From NCBI GenBank assembly GCA_026419195.1, contig JANZZV010000006.1, forward strand, positions 97,077 through 161,076: a DNA stretch of 64,000 nucleotides, in the 5' to 3' direction. This stretch comes from Fervidobacterium sp. GTDB lineage: Bacteria > Thermotogota > Thermotogae > Thermotogales > Fervidobacteriaceae. Below, one piece after another: positions 55,907 through 63,977 of the stretch (positions are counted from its first letter, which is position 1; each line of letters opens with the position of its first letter). The translations under genes and the position numbers were made by a program. A model generated the notes under the pieces. It was given only the letters and a program-made list of their open reading frames with translations, was not told the DNA's origin and did no database searches.

Positions 55907-56398
55907 ATGGATAGGAAGCAAGAAATATTGGAAATATTGAAAAGATCAAAAGTACCGGTTAAAGGGAAAGAACTTGCCGAAAGACTTGGCGTAAGTCGCC
56001 AAATAATTGTTTCAGATATATCGCAACTAAGGGAAGAAGGATTTAAGATAGTATCTACAAGAGATGGTTACGTTATTGATTCTGGCGGCAGGGTTAGGAG
56101 AATTGTTGCTGTAAAACACTCAGCAGAAGAGATATACGATGAACTGAAGACTATTGTTGAAAATGGTGGAAAAGTTATAGATGTTATCGTCGAACACCCT
56201 GTTTACGGTGAAATAATTGGGAGAATAGATGTTTCAACGTTAGATGATGTCGAGAAATTTATGACAATTCTTAAGTCTTCTAACACGAAACCCCTGTTAG
56301 AAATCTCCGGTGGAATACATCTTCACACAATAGAAGCACCAGACGAGGATACAATGCAAAAAATATTGAGAGCTATAGAAAAGTATAGGTTAAAGTAA
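55907..56398 (+). CDS. niaR: NiaR-type transcriptional repressor of niacin metabolism (HTH + 3H domain)
   Basis: 163 residues. The N-terminal winged helix (EILEILKRSKVPVKGKELAERLGVSRQIIVSDISQLREEGF) is followed by a 3H domain named for its conserved histidines, here in AVKHSAEEIYDEL, VEHPVYGEIIG and SGGIHLHTI; the latter bind a divalent metal. The Thermotoga maritima homologue TM1602 is a structurally known NiaR, a repressor that uses nicotinic acid as co-repressor to control NAD synthesis and niacin uptake genes. The ATG at 55907 is nine bases after AGGAGG; the one at 55898 touches it. It is followed by a nicotinamidase-like gene in the same transcript, which fits. Confidence 0.88.
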   Translation: MDRKQEILEILKRSKVPVKGKELAERLGVSRQIIVSDISQLREEGFKIVSTRDGYVIDSGGRVRRIVAVKHSAEEIYDELKTIVENGGKVIDVIVEHPVYGEIIGRIDVSTLDDVEKFMTILKSSNTKPLLEISGGIHLHTIEAPDEDTMQKILRAIEKYRLK

Positions 56399-56430
56399 AA
56401 AAGCAAAGGTTGATTAAAGGAGGGAGAATT

Positions 56431-56955
56431 ATGGAAGCTTTGTTGATCGTAGATTTGCAAAATGATTTTGCAAAGCCTAATGGGGCACTTTATTTCCCGG
56501 GTGCAGAGCATGTTATACCACCGATTATAGAGCTTGTCAAGGAATTTAAAAATAAAACTCTGCCAATAATTTACACAAGAGATTGGCATGAAGATAATGA
56601 TTACGAGTTTGAGATATGGGGTGTGCATTGTTTGCGTAATACGTTTGGTAGTGAAATTGTAGATGAACTAAAAGAGGAAATAGTGGGATATAAAAATGCG
56701 TTTGAAATTAAGAAAAGTCGATACTCCGCTTTTTATGGTACAGACCTTGAGAACCTACTTGGAGAACTCAAGATAGATAAAGTACACGTTGGAGGACTTG
56801 TTACGCATATATGCGTACTTTTCACTGTTGAGGAATTGAGAAATAGAGGTATAGAAGTAATTGTTCATTCCAATTGTGTAAATAGTTTTGATAAATCCAT
56901 GCATGAATTTGCTCTTAAGGAAATGAGAGATGTTTTACTTGCGAAAGTATTATGA
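56431..56955 (+). CDS. Nicotinamidase / isochorismatase-family cysteine hydrolase
   Basis: 174 residues. The catalytic triad of the family is present: Asp in LLIVDLQNDF, Lys in EIKKSRYSAFYGT, and Cys in GGLVTHICVLFT preceded by a cis-peptide region. The metal-site segment reads TRDWHEDNDYEFEIWGVHC, close to PncA-like hydrolases. Nicotinamidase turns nicotinamide to nicotinate for NAD salvage, and the location directly behind niaR favours this over other amidase functions of the family. AAGGAGGG precedes the ATG at 56431. Confidence 0.85.
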   Translation: MEALLIVDLQNDFAKPNGALYFPGAEHVIPPIIELVKEFKNKTLPIIYTRDWHEDNDYEFEIWGVHCLRNTFGSEIVDELKEEIVGYKNAFEIKKSRYSAFYGTDLENLLGELKIDKVHVGGLVTHICVLFTVEELRNRGIEVIVHSNCVNSFDKSMHEFALKEMRDVLLAKVL

Positions 56956-57151
56956 TGTTTTTTATAATTTAATTTTTTCTTAATTGTATATATCAGAATA
57001 TATGATAAACTTTGTCAAGCACGAATAAATAAACATATTTCGATGAATCACTCATATGTCAATCCCTTTCTCCTTGCTTGAACACCCACTGTCAGAAATT
57101 GAGAAGCAAGGTTGGGGGATGGACTACAAGGAGAAAGGTGGTAAAGATTTT

Positions 57152-58762
57152 ATGGAGAAGGTTTATGAAACGTTTAAGGATCTCGGACTGAGTCAAGATG
57201 TATTGGATGCGGTGGAAAAGAAAGGATATGTCCAGCCAACGGATATTCAAAAGCTTGTTATACCGGTTGCTTTAACGTCGGATAAGGACATTATAGCACA
57301 AGCTCAGACTGGCACGGGGAAAACGGCTGCCTTTGGTATACCAGTCCTTGAAAGGATTGACTTCAAAGTTGGTAAAGGCATCAAAGCAATTGTGGTCACC
57401 CCTACACGTGAATTAGCATTACAGATATTTGAGGAATTGAAAAGCCTTAAAGGGAGAAGACACATAAGAATTACAACCATATATGGTGGGCAATCAATTG
57501 AAAGGCAGCTGAAAGACCTGGAAAAAGGTGTGGATATCGTTGTTGGGACACCAGGAAGAATTATAGACCATCTCAACAGAGGGACTATAAACCTTTCAGA
57601 TGTTGAGTATTTAATACTTGACGAGGCAGATAGAATGTTAGATATGGGATTTCTTGATGACGTGCTTGAAATTATAAAGCAAACTCCTAAAACAAAAAGA
57701 ACGTTTCTTTTTTCAGCTACAATGCCAAAAGAAATAGTTGAAATAGCGAAGAATTTTATGAAGGATTATGTACACATATCTACAGTGAAAAATGAGCTTA
57801 CTACTGAGCTCGCGCAGCAACTGTATTTTGAGGTTGATGAACAAGACAAGTTACCTTTACTTTGCAGGATAATCGATATGAATCCAGAATTTTATGGCAT
57901 AGTTTTTTGCCAAACAAAAGTGGAAGTAGATGAAATTACAAAAAAATTATCTGATTTAGGCTACAACGCGGATGGTTTGCACGGTGATTATTCACAATAT
58001 CAAAGGGAAAGGGTACTTGATAGATTCAAAAGAAAACAGCTAAAGATATTGGTAACAACCGATGTAGCTGCAAGAGGAATCGATATAGATGGCTTAACTC
58101 ACGTGATAAATTATTCCGTACCAAAAGATCCAGAGTATTACGTTCACAGGATAGGAAGAACTGGTAGAGCTGGAAAAAAGGGATTTGCTATTACGTTTGT
58201 AACAAGAGATGATTATTTTCATTTTACTAAGGTTAAAAGGTTTGCTAAGGCTAAGATAGTTAAAGAAAAAATTCCACAAGTAGAGGAGATTATACTTAGA
58301 CAACTTGAAAATCTTGTGCAGAATATTAAGAATACTCCTAAGGTTTCTAACGATTTGTACAGGCAAATGGCACAGCAGCTGATACAAGAAATGGGACCAA
58401 CAGAAGCAGTAGAGATGTTGATGCACGCACTGTTGAAAGAAAAGATAGATACTTCACGATATGGCGACGTAAAAATCAGAGATTTTTCAAAACGTACCAA
58501 GCATGCGGATTTTGATAATACCGTAAGATTGTTTGTCAATATGGGAAGCTCAAGCGGATTAGATAAAAAGAAGCTGGTGGATTTCATTTCAAATAAAACA
58601 GGTGTTGAAAAGTCAAATATAAACAATGTAAGAATTTTTGAAAATTATTCGTTCATTGATGTCAACGAACTTGATGCGGAAATAATTATGAGGACTTTAA
58701 ACAAGCGAAAGCATGCGAATAGATACGAAAAACCATTTGTCGAACGTGCACGTCAAAGATAA
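57152..58762 (+). CDS. DEAD-box RNA helicase with DbpA-type RNA-binding domain
   Basis: 536 residues from the ATG at 57152 (AAGGTGG ten bases before); an ATG at 57056 in the same frame lacks a ribosome binding site. Helicase motifs in order: Q motif (FKDLGLSQDVLDAVEKKGYVQPTDIQ split at the loop), Walker A AQTGTGKTAAF, PTRELALQI, GTPGRIIDHL, VLDEADRMLDMGF, SAT, and HRIGRTGRAGKKG. A linker leads to a C-terminal RRM-like DbpA domain (VRLFVNMGSSSGLDKKKLVDFI; NNVRIFENYSFIDV). The domain binds rRNA hairpins, so the role is in ribosome assembly or RNA folding. Transcribed alone and ended by a strong hairpin. Confidence 0.93.
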   Translation: MEKVYETFKDLGLSQDVLDAVEKKGYVQPTDIQKLVIPVALTSDKDIIAQAQTGTGKTAAFGIPVLERIDFKVGKGIKAIVVTPTRELALQIFEELKSLKGRRHIRITTIYGGQSIERQLKDLEKGVDIVVGTPGRIIDHLNRGTINLSDVEYLILDEADRMLDMGFLDDVLEIIKQTPKTKRTFLFSATMPKEIVEIAKNFMKDYVHISTVKNELTTELAQQLYFEVDEQDKLPLLCRIIDMNPEFYGIVFCQTKVEVDEITKKLSDLGYNADGLHGDYSQYQRERVLDRFKRKQLKILVTTDVAARGIDIDGLTHVINYSVPKDPEYYVHRIGRTGRAGKKGFAITFVTRDDYFHFTKVKRFAKAKIVKEKIPQVEEIILRQLENLVQNIKNTPKVSNDLYRQMAQQLIQEMGPTEAVEMLMHALLKEKIDTSRYGDVKIRDFSKRTKHADFDNTVRLFVNMGSSSGLDKKKLVDFISNKTGVEKSNINNVRIFENYSFIDVNELDAEIIMRTLNKRKHANRYEKPFVERARQR

Positions 58763-58776
58763 TGTTATTTTTTAAG

Positions 58777-58806
58777 AAAAAGCACTGGAACAATCCAGTG
58801 CTTTTT
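58777..58806. terminator. Bidirectional rho-independent terminator
   Basis: AAAAAGCACTGGA (58777-58789), a four-base loop and TCCAGTGCTTTTT (58794-58806) form a 13-bp stem, with T on both outgoing strands. It serves the helicase gene on + and the hydrolase gene ending at 58818 on -. Confidence 0.92.
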
Positions 58807-58817
58807 TATCGAATAGT

Positions 58818-59498
58818 TCAAATTTCTATTGTTTCTCCTGGTTTCATGATAATACATTCTACACCAAGCTTTTCAGTTTCCTGTTTAAATTTATCTTCAT
58901 TTGCTTTTATTATCTCCCATGTGTTGTAATGAATTGGTACTACAGTCTTGGGTCTTATCATCTCAACAGCTCTAAGTGCATCTTCAACATCCATAACAAA
59001 GTTTCCACCTATTGGTAGGAAAGCTATGTCTACATCTTTCAAAAGCTCAAACTCTTTCGTAAGTCCAGTATCGCCGGCGTGGTAAATACTTTTTCCTTCA
59101 GTCTGTATTAATATTCCGCATGGATTACCACCGTAAATTGTTTTGTCTCCATCGTGTATTCCTGAACCATGAACCGCTGGTGTAAGTTTAACCTTACCAA
59201 ATTCAAAGTAGTAAACTCCGCCAACGTGCATCGGATGAATTTTGCAACCTTTCAACTGAAGATAATTGCATATCTCAAAGTTCGATATAACTGTTGGATT
59301 ATACTTCCTGCACAACTCAATAGTATCACCTAAGTGATCACCGTGTCCATGTGTGACAAATATATAATCGATTTTTGGTAAAATAAAGCTTTTTGGATAA
59401 GACGGGTTACCAGAAATGAATGGGTCGATTATAACGTTGTACTTTCCATCAATACCTTCTATCAACAAAGCTGCATGTCCTAAGAATGTGAGTTTCAT
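58818..59498 (-). CDS. UPF0173-type metal-dependent hydrolase (metallo-beta-lactamase fold)
   Basis: 226 residues from the ATG at 59498 behind GGGAGGTG. The fold is marked by [24 protein letters not shown], the metal motif [31 protein letters not shown] and VPIHYNTWE. The family (UPF0173, YtkL-like) is widespread but its substrate is unknown. It is the last gene of the minus-strand run that starts with the Nqr-like genes, with a 28-base gap to the unknown 149-residue gene. Confidence 0.9.
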   Translation of the reverse strand: MKLTFLGHAALLIEGIDGKYNVIIDPFISGNPSYPKSFILPKIDYIFVTHGHGDHLGDTIELCRKYNPTVISNFEICNYLQLKGCKIHPMHVGGVYYFEFGKVKLTPAVHGSGIHDGDKTIYGGNPCGILIQTEGKSIYHAGDTGLTKEFELLKDVDIAFLPIGGNFVMDVEDALRAVEMIRPKTVVPIHYNTWEIIKANEDKFKQETEKLGVECIIMKPGETIEI

Positions 59499-59526
59499 CT
59501 TATCCACCTCCCTAATTTATAATAAA

Positions 59527-59976
59527 TCACTCATAAAATACTTTCTTGATTTTTGTTGGTTCCAATCTGAATTTTGAACCTTTACCTTGTAGAAAATGAT
59601 GAGCGGCAAGCAAATGTATTGAAAGTTCGCTGTATATAATCTCTTCGTTGTTATTTAAATTTTTAACAACTGCCACACGCTTTCTGAATATTCCGTCTTG
59701 AAACGGACAAGGTAGAAAACCACGTGCTTCATCTACTCTAATATCCCATTTTTCAAATTTAACAGGCTCACCTAAACCTTTTAATCCTTCCTTCATTAGT
59801 TTTCTCATTAATTTGGCAACTTGTACGAAATCTAAGCCAAGAAACTGAAATTCTTCTTCGTCTGCTTGTATTATATCAACAATATTCCTATCGTCATCTC
59901 CTAAGAATCCATCGGCAGTTATCTTTCCTGGTTTCATATTTTCTTGGGCTTTTACATATTTTGGCGTCATTTTCAT
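59527..59976 (-). CDS. Unknown 149-residue soluble protein in the Nqr-like operon
   Basis: I do not recognise this family. It is soluble, without signal peptide or membrane helix. Notable parts are GFLGDDDRNIVDIIQADEEEFQFLGLD, an amphipathic KLMRKLMKEGLKGLGEPV, then RGFLPCPFQDGIFRKRVAVVKN and ELSIHLLAAHHFLQGKGSKFRLEP. There is one cysteine (in PCPF) and a HLLAAHHF segment with three histidines that could bind metal, but this is speculation. GGGGGGAA precedes the ATG. It lies 29 bases after the NqrF-like gene and is surely co-transcribed. Confidence 0.8.
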   Translation of the reverse strand: MKMTPKYVKAQENMKPGKITADGFLGDDDRNIVDIIQADEEEFQFLGLDFVQVAKLMRKLMKEGLKGLGEPVKFEKWDIRVDEARGFLPCPFQDGIFRKRVAVVKNLNNNEEIIYSELSIHLLAAHHFLQGKGSKFRLEPTKIKKVFYE

Positions 59977-60005
59977 AAAATTCCCCCCTGAAAAGTTAAG
60001 CGATT

Positions 60006-61115
60006 TTACGCGAATTTATCGTAATAAACATCAAAAATAGAGAACTTAGAAAAAACTTGTACACACGCATTAATCATACCAGGACTACCGCATAAATAAC
60101 CTTCCTTTTTGTTGTCTTTTGGAATTACACTATCAAGATACCTTTCAAGAACGCTTGTTATCAAACCAGTTTCACCTGTCCAGTTATCGTCGGCAAGAGG
60201 CTCGGATAGAGCAGGTATAAAATGAAATTTTTCCCACTTCTTTTCAAGTTCTTTAAAAATATCAACGTAATAAAGATCTTTCTTACTTCTTGCACCAAAA
60301 AAGTACCATACATTTCTGTTTGTTATTCCTCTTTCCCACATATCAAAAATTATAGACTTAATAGGAGCCATGCCACTTCCACCAGCTACCATAATCATGT
60401 CAGCGTCAGTATTCCTCATATAAAATTCACCGAAAGGTCCTATAACCTCAACTATATCTCCTTCTTTCATGTGTTTGTGTACATAGGTTGTTGCAATTCC
60501 ACCAGGCACAAGTCGGATTAGTAGTTCTATATGATTCCTATTCTTGGGTGATGATGAGATCGAATAAGCGCGCTGGGTAAATTCTTTTATGTTTTCATAA
60601 GGTGGGATCACAAGTTGTACATATTGACCCGCTTTGAAGTCTATTTCATTTGGTTCAACAAGTCTTATCCTAAGTTCTTTGATGTCGTAGGTGACATCCT
60701 TTAAACCCTCAAGTATTCCTTTAAATTTTCGAATATTGAACAACTCTTCAGGAAGGTAGATTTTTATACTCTTTTTCAGCTTTATTTGGCATGATAACCT
60801 GATATTTTCTTTGATTTCTTCTTTTGACATATAAGGAACCTCTGTTGGTAGGTGTGGACCAACATCGGAGAGTACTTTAACTTTACAAGCACCACAACTG
60901 CCTCTTCCACCGCAAGCTGAAGGTACAAATATACCTTGTGAACCTAAGGTTTGGAGCAGCGGTGCACCACCTTTAACTTTCAGTATTTTCTTACCTTCGT
61001 TTATGTCGATATCCACCTCACCGTAATTGTTTACTATGCTATCAACGATGGCAATAACAAGCGCAAGGACTCCACTTACCAAAGAAACAACAATCGGTGC
61101 TACAAATATGTTCAT
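60006..61115 (-). CDS. nqrF: NqrF-like NADH dehydrogenase subunit ([2Fe-2S], FAD)
   Basis: 369 residues from the ATG at 61115 behind GGTGGTGGTGA; shorter than the ~408 of Vibrio NqrF. One N-terminal membrane helix (IVVSLVSGVLALVIAIVDSIV) anchors a cytoplasmic [2Fe-2S] ferredoxin domain with ligands Cys68, Cys74, Cys77 and Cys109, an FAD barrel (GQYVQLVIPP, RAYSISSSP) and an NADH-binding fold (VAGGSGMAPIKSIIFDMW; YLCGSPGMI). NqrF takes electrons from NADH and passes them through the 2Fe-2S centre to the membrane subunits. RnfB or RnfC, the usual ferredoxin-facing partners in Rnf complexes, are not encoded in the window. Confidence 0.9.
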   Translation of the reverse strand: MNIFVAPIVVSLVSGVLALVIAIVDSIVNNYGEVDIDINEGKKILKVKGGAPLLQTLGSQGIFVPSACGGRGSCGACKVKVLSDVGPHLPTEVPYMSKEEIKENIRLSCQIKLKKSIKIYLPEELFNIRKFKGILEGLKDVTYDIKELRIRLVEPNEIDFKAGQYVQLVIPPYENIKEFTQRAYSISSSPKNRNHIELLIRLVPGGIATTYVHKHMKEGDIVEVIGPFGEFYMRNTDADMIMVAGGSGMAPIKSIIFDMWERGITNRNVWYFFGARSKKDLYYVDIFKELEKKWEKFHFIPALSEPLADDNWTGETGLITSVLERYLDSVIPKDNKKEGYLCGSPGMINACVQVFSKFSIFDVYYDKFA

Positions 61116-61143
61116 CGTCACCACCACCCTTAGGTCCAAAAAT

Positions 61144-61737
61144 TTATTGAACTCTTATCATACCAGCAAAGCCTATAAATGCCATTGCCATAATTCCGAT
61201 TGTGATCAATGTTATACCCACACCCTTAAGAGATGCTGGGATAGGTGCATTTTCTGTCTTTTTTCTTATAGCTGCTAAAAGTACTATTGCAAGCCACCAG
61301 CCAATACCACTACCGAGTCCGAAAAAGACAGATTGTATAAATGTATAATTCCTCAATTGCATGAACAATGCAACACCAAGTATGGCACAGTTAACAGTTA
61401 TCAGTGGTAAGAATATACCTAAGACCATATAAAGGTTAGGAGATATCCTGTCGATGATCATTTCTAAAATTTGGACAACGGCAGCTATCACAATTATGTA
61501 TAGAATATACCTAAGATAACCAAGTTCAAAGCTAGCAATAAGATATTTTTCCAAAATCCAATTCAAAGCTGTAGTTATGGTCATGACTAATGTAACGGCC
61601 AGACCTAATCCGTTGGAAGATTTTAAATCCTTAGAAATCGAAATGAAAGAACACATACCTAAGAAATTTGTTAGCAATATATTGCTTGTAAAAATTGATG
61701 CAAAGAATAATACGATAGGATTTATATCAGGAACCAT
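61144..61737 (-). CDS. NqrE/RnfA-type integral membrane subunit
   Basis: 197 residues, about six helices, beginning IVLFFASIFTSNILLTNFLGMCSFI, with LGLAVTLVMTITTALNWILE and GLGSGIGWWLAIVLLAAI near the C terminus. NqrE and RnfA are homologous inverted-topology partners of NqrD/RnfE, holding an iron centre between them through cysteines; here C28 (LGMC) and NCAIL fit that role. Start ATG behind GGGGGGATATT. The gap to the NqrD-like gene is 17 bases. Confidence 0.9.
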   Translation of the reverse strand: MVPDINPIVLFFASIFTSNILLTNFLGMCSFISISKDLKSSNGLGLAVTLVMTITTALNWILEKYLIASFELGYLRYILYIIVIAAVVQILEMIIDRISPNLYMVLGIFLPLITVNCAILGVALFMQLRNYTFIQSVFFGLGSGIGWWLAIVLLAAIRKKTENAPIPASLKGVGITLITIGIMAMAFIGFAGMIRVQ

Positions 61738-61754
61738 GAATATCCCCCCTCAAT

Positions 61755-62372
61755 CTACTTATTTGGAGATGCACCTGCTGTTTTCTTTAACTGCATACTC
61801 TTAACGAACCATATAAACGAAGCGAGTACAAAAAATGCGCTTGGTGGCATGACCATAATCGTCCACGCAGGTACGGCCGATGGAATGATTCGAATACCAA
61901 ATATTGTTCCAAATCCAAGCAGTTCTCTAAAAAATGCCACAACCACGAGAACAAGCATGTAACCAAGTCCTGCTGTAAATCCGTCCCAGAAAGATATTAA
62001 TGGTTTGTTGCCTTGGGCAAAAGCTTCAGCACGTCCCATGATAATACAATTTGTTATGATCAAACCTACGTATGGTCCCAAAGCTTTACTGACGTCTGGA
62101 AGATATGCCCTTAAGAATATATCCACTATTATTACATAAAAAGAAATGACAAGCACTTGAGTTATCATTCTGACTTTCCGAGGTATAATATTTCGCATTG
62201 CTGAGATTGTAAAGTTAGATAAACCTGTTACAAGTGTAACTCCAATGGTCATGATAAGGGTATTTCTCAAATTATTTGTGACAGCTAAAGTAGAACATAT
62301 GCCAAGTATTTGTACAAACACCGGATTCTCAATCCATAAGTTGTTTTTAAATATCTTTTTATATTCGGACAT
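61755..62372 (-). CDS. NqrD/RnfE-type integral membrane subunit
   Basis: 205 residues, six helices; VFVQILGICSTLAVTNNLRNTLIM holds a first cysteine and PYVGLIITNCIIMGRAEAFA a second, both at the iron-centre positions of the family. FWDGFTAGLGYMLVLVVVAFFRELLGFG is typical of RnfE/NqrD. Together with the E/A-type gene it would form the central electron and sodium path through the membrane. GGGGGTGAATTA precedes the ATG. Confidence 0.9.
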   Translation of the reverse strand: MSEYKKIFKNNLWIENPVFVQILGICSTLAVTNNLRNTLIMTIGVTLVTGLSNFTISAMRNIIPRKVRMITQVLVISFYVIIVDIFLRAYLPDVSKALGPYVGLIITNCIIMGRAEAFAQGNKPLISFWDGFTAGLGYMLVLVVVAFFRELLGFGTIFGIRIIPSAVPAWTIMVMPPSAFFVLASFIWFVKSMQLKKTAGASPNK

Positions 62373-62373
62373 A

Positions 62374-62979
62374 TTAATTCACCCCCAAGAGGTTCCTTAG
62401 TATAGGAATATAATTCCTTATTATATTTTCAATAGACTTGGATGTTAGCGTCGCACCTGTTATTGCATCTACCATACCATCTTCTTTTGAATCTGGAACC
62501 TTAGTTGTTGAAACGATAATACCGTTTTTTATCGATTCATTTTCAAATTGCCTTTTGAACCAATCTTCCTCTATTCTACCACCAAGACCAGGTGTTTCGT
62601 TCTGTGATATAAAATCTATTCCTACTATTTTTGACACATCTTTGTTTACAGCAAGAGCACCCGTGATCGTCCCCCACAATCCACTTCCGCTAAAGATAAT
62701 AGTGTATATTTCCTCACCGTCTACAACTGATTTGTAAAGCTCATATTCTTTAACGTCTTCTTTTATTACTGAAGATTTGAATTTTTCTATTGCTTCTTCG
62801 TCAGAAACGTACTGTATACCTACAGCGTTCAAAATAGCTTTTATTTTGAAAAGTTCCTGATTTTTCTTTACCATTCCCGCTGTAAACGTATTTAGTCCAG
62901 ATAAAATGAGCACGAAAAGGAATGTTACGCTTATCGTAAAGACAACAGTGTAAGTTTTTCCTTCTCTATTAAATTTCAT
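62374..62979 (-). CDS. NqrC/RnfG-type FMN-bearing subunit
   Basis: 201 residues, the size of RnfG rather than the ~260 of NqrC. One membrane helix (VVFTISVTFLFVLILSGL) precedes an outward-facing FMN-binding domain. The covalent flavin site is TGAT at 174-177 in VDAITGATLTSKS, with Thr177 the expected phosphoester link; the preceding NETPGLGGRIEEDWFKRQF is a family signature. ApbE, the enzyme that attaches FMN, is not in the window. The ATG overlaps the NqrB/RnfD-type stop by four bases. Confidence 0.92.
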   Translation of the reverse strand: MKFNREGKTYTVVFTISVTFLFVLILSGLNTFTAGMVKKNQELFKIKAILNAVGIQYVSDEEAIEKFKSSVIKEDVKEYELYKSVVDGEEIYTIIFSGSGLWGTITGALAVNKDVSKIVGIDFISQNETPGLGGRIEEDWFKRQFENESIKNGIIVSTTKVPDSKEDGMVDAITGATLTSKSIENIIRNYIPILRNLLGVN

Positions 62980-63911
62980 GCTTTCACCTTCTTTGTACCT
63001 TGTTCAGCTTGTTTTGGAGAAACCTTCTTTCTGTCCTGTAATATTTCATCAAGCAACGGAGCAAAAGTGTTACCAATCAGAATTGCAAAGCTCCAGCCCT
63101 CCGGAAAAAGCGAGAAAGTCCTTATTAAAATTCCTGTTAAACCGATTATAATCCCATACAACCATTGTGATCTTATTTTCTTCGGGGCTGTTATCGGTTC
63201 CGTAGCCATGAATACAGTTATAAAAATCAAGCTTCCGGAGAGAATTGCAGGTAATGTTGGCAATGCCTTTGGAACTTTCAAAATATCCAGCATAAATGTT
63301 AAAGCACTTGCTGAGACATAAGTTGAAACCATCAATCTCCAGCTTGCTGTCTTAGTGACAAGTAAATAGATTGCCGAGAAGATTATTATTAAAACTGGAG
63401 CTTCACCAAGTGAACCGGCGCGCCAACCCAACAGAAGATCTAAAAACTTGATATTTTGTTGGTCTCTTAGCAATGCAAGAGGTGTTGCAGAATTTACGGC
63501 ATCTGTACCGAAAAGAGAAGGTTTTACCCAGCCCATTGTCAAAAATGATGGAAACGTTATGTAAACAAATAACCTGCCAACTATAGCTGGGTTAAAAACA
63601 TTTCTACCAAATCCACCATAGACCCCTTTTCCAAATGCTATACCAAAAGCAATACCGATAATTGCTACCCAGAATGGTGTATTTGGAGGTAAGGAAAGAA
63701 GATACAGCATACAAGTGACAAGTGCAGCTTCACTAACCGGCTTTTTCTTATTTTTTTCGAAAAGATATTCAATGAATATCCCTGTAGCAAAGACCCAGAT
63801 ACCAAGCCATATAGGTCTAAAACCATACGCGATCACAGAAAAAACAAACACGGGTAAAAGAGCTATAAGCATCTTTCTCATCATAGGTTGCTTTTGAAAA
63901 ATTTTATCCAC
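62976..63911 (-). CDS. NqrB/RnfD-type membrane subunit, first gene of the operon
   Basis: 311 residues, closer to RnfD than to NqrB (~410), with about nine helices (WLGIWVFATGIFIEYLF; WVAIIGIAFGIAFGKGVYGGFGRNVFNPA split by the loop). GGFGRNVFNPAIVGR is the RnfD/NqrB signature. The covalent FMN site should be in TDAVNSATPLALL, where Thr143 follows N-S-A in place of the usual S/T-G-A. The GTG at 63911 follows GGGGGGATGG. A promoter directly upstream indicates that this is the first gene of the operon. Confidence 0.88.
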   Translation of the reverse strand: MDKIFQKQPMMRKMLIALLPVFVFSVIAYGFRPIWLGIWVFATGIFIEYLFEKNKKKPVSEAALVTCMLYLLSLPPNTPFWVAIIGIAFGIAFGKGVYGGFGRNVFNPAIVGRLFVYITFPSFLTMGWVKPSLFGTDAVNSATPLALLRDQQNIKFLDLLLGWRAGSLGEAPVLIIIFSAIYLLVTKTASWRLMVSTYVSASALTFMLDILKVPKALPTLPAILSGSLIFITVFMATEPITAPKKIRSQWLYGIIIGLTGILIRTFSLFPEGWSFAILIGNTFAPLLDEILQDRKKVSPKQAEQGTKKVKA

Positions 63912-63968
63912 ACTACCATCCCCCCAAATTTGAACTGAAAGATAAAGGATTTCTATATTTCGTATATA

Positions 63969-63977
63969 ATTATATCA
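63969..63977 (-). promoter_or_regulatory. Extended -10 promoter of the Nqr-like operon
   Basis: The minus strand reads TGATATAAT, an exact TGnTATAAT, about 58 bases before the GTG at 63911; TTGCAA lies 18 bases further upstream as a possible -35. This suggests that the operon begins with the B/D-type gene and not with nqrA or rnfC. Confidence 0.6.

Noticed and set aside
57056..57151. Longer N terminus for the DEAD-box helicase
   Set aside because: No ribosome binding site; the extra residues precede the normal family start and do not match the fold.
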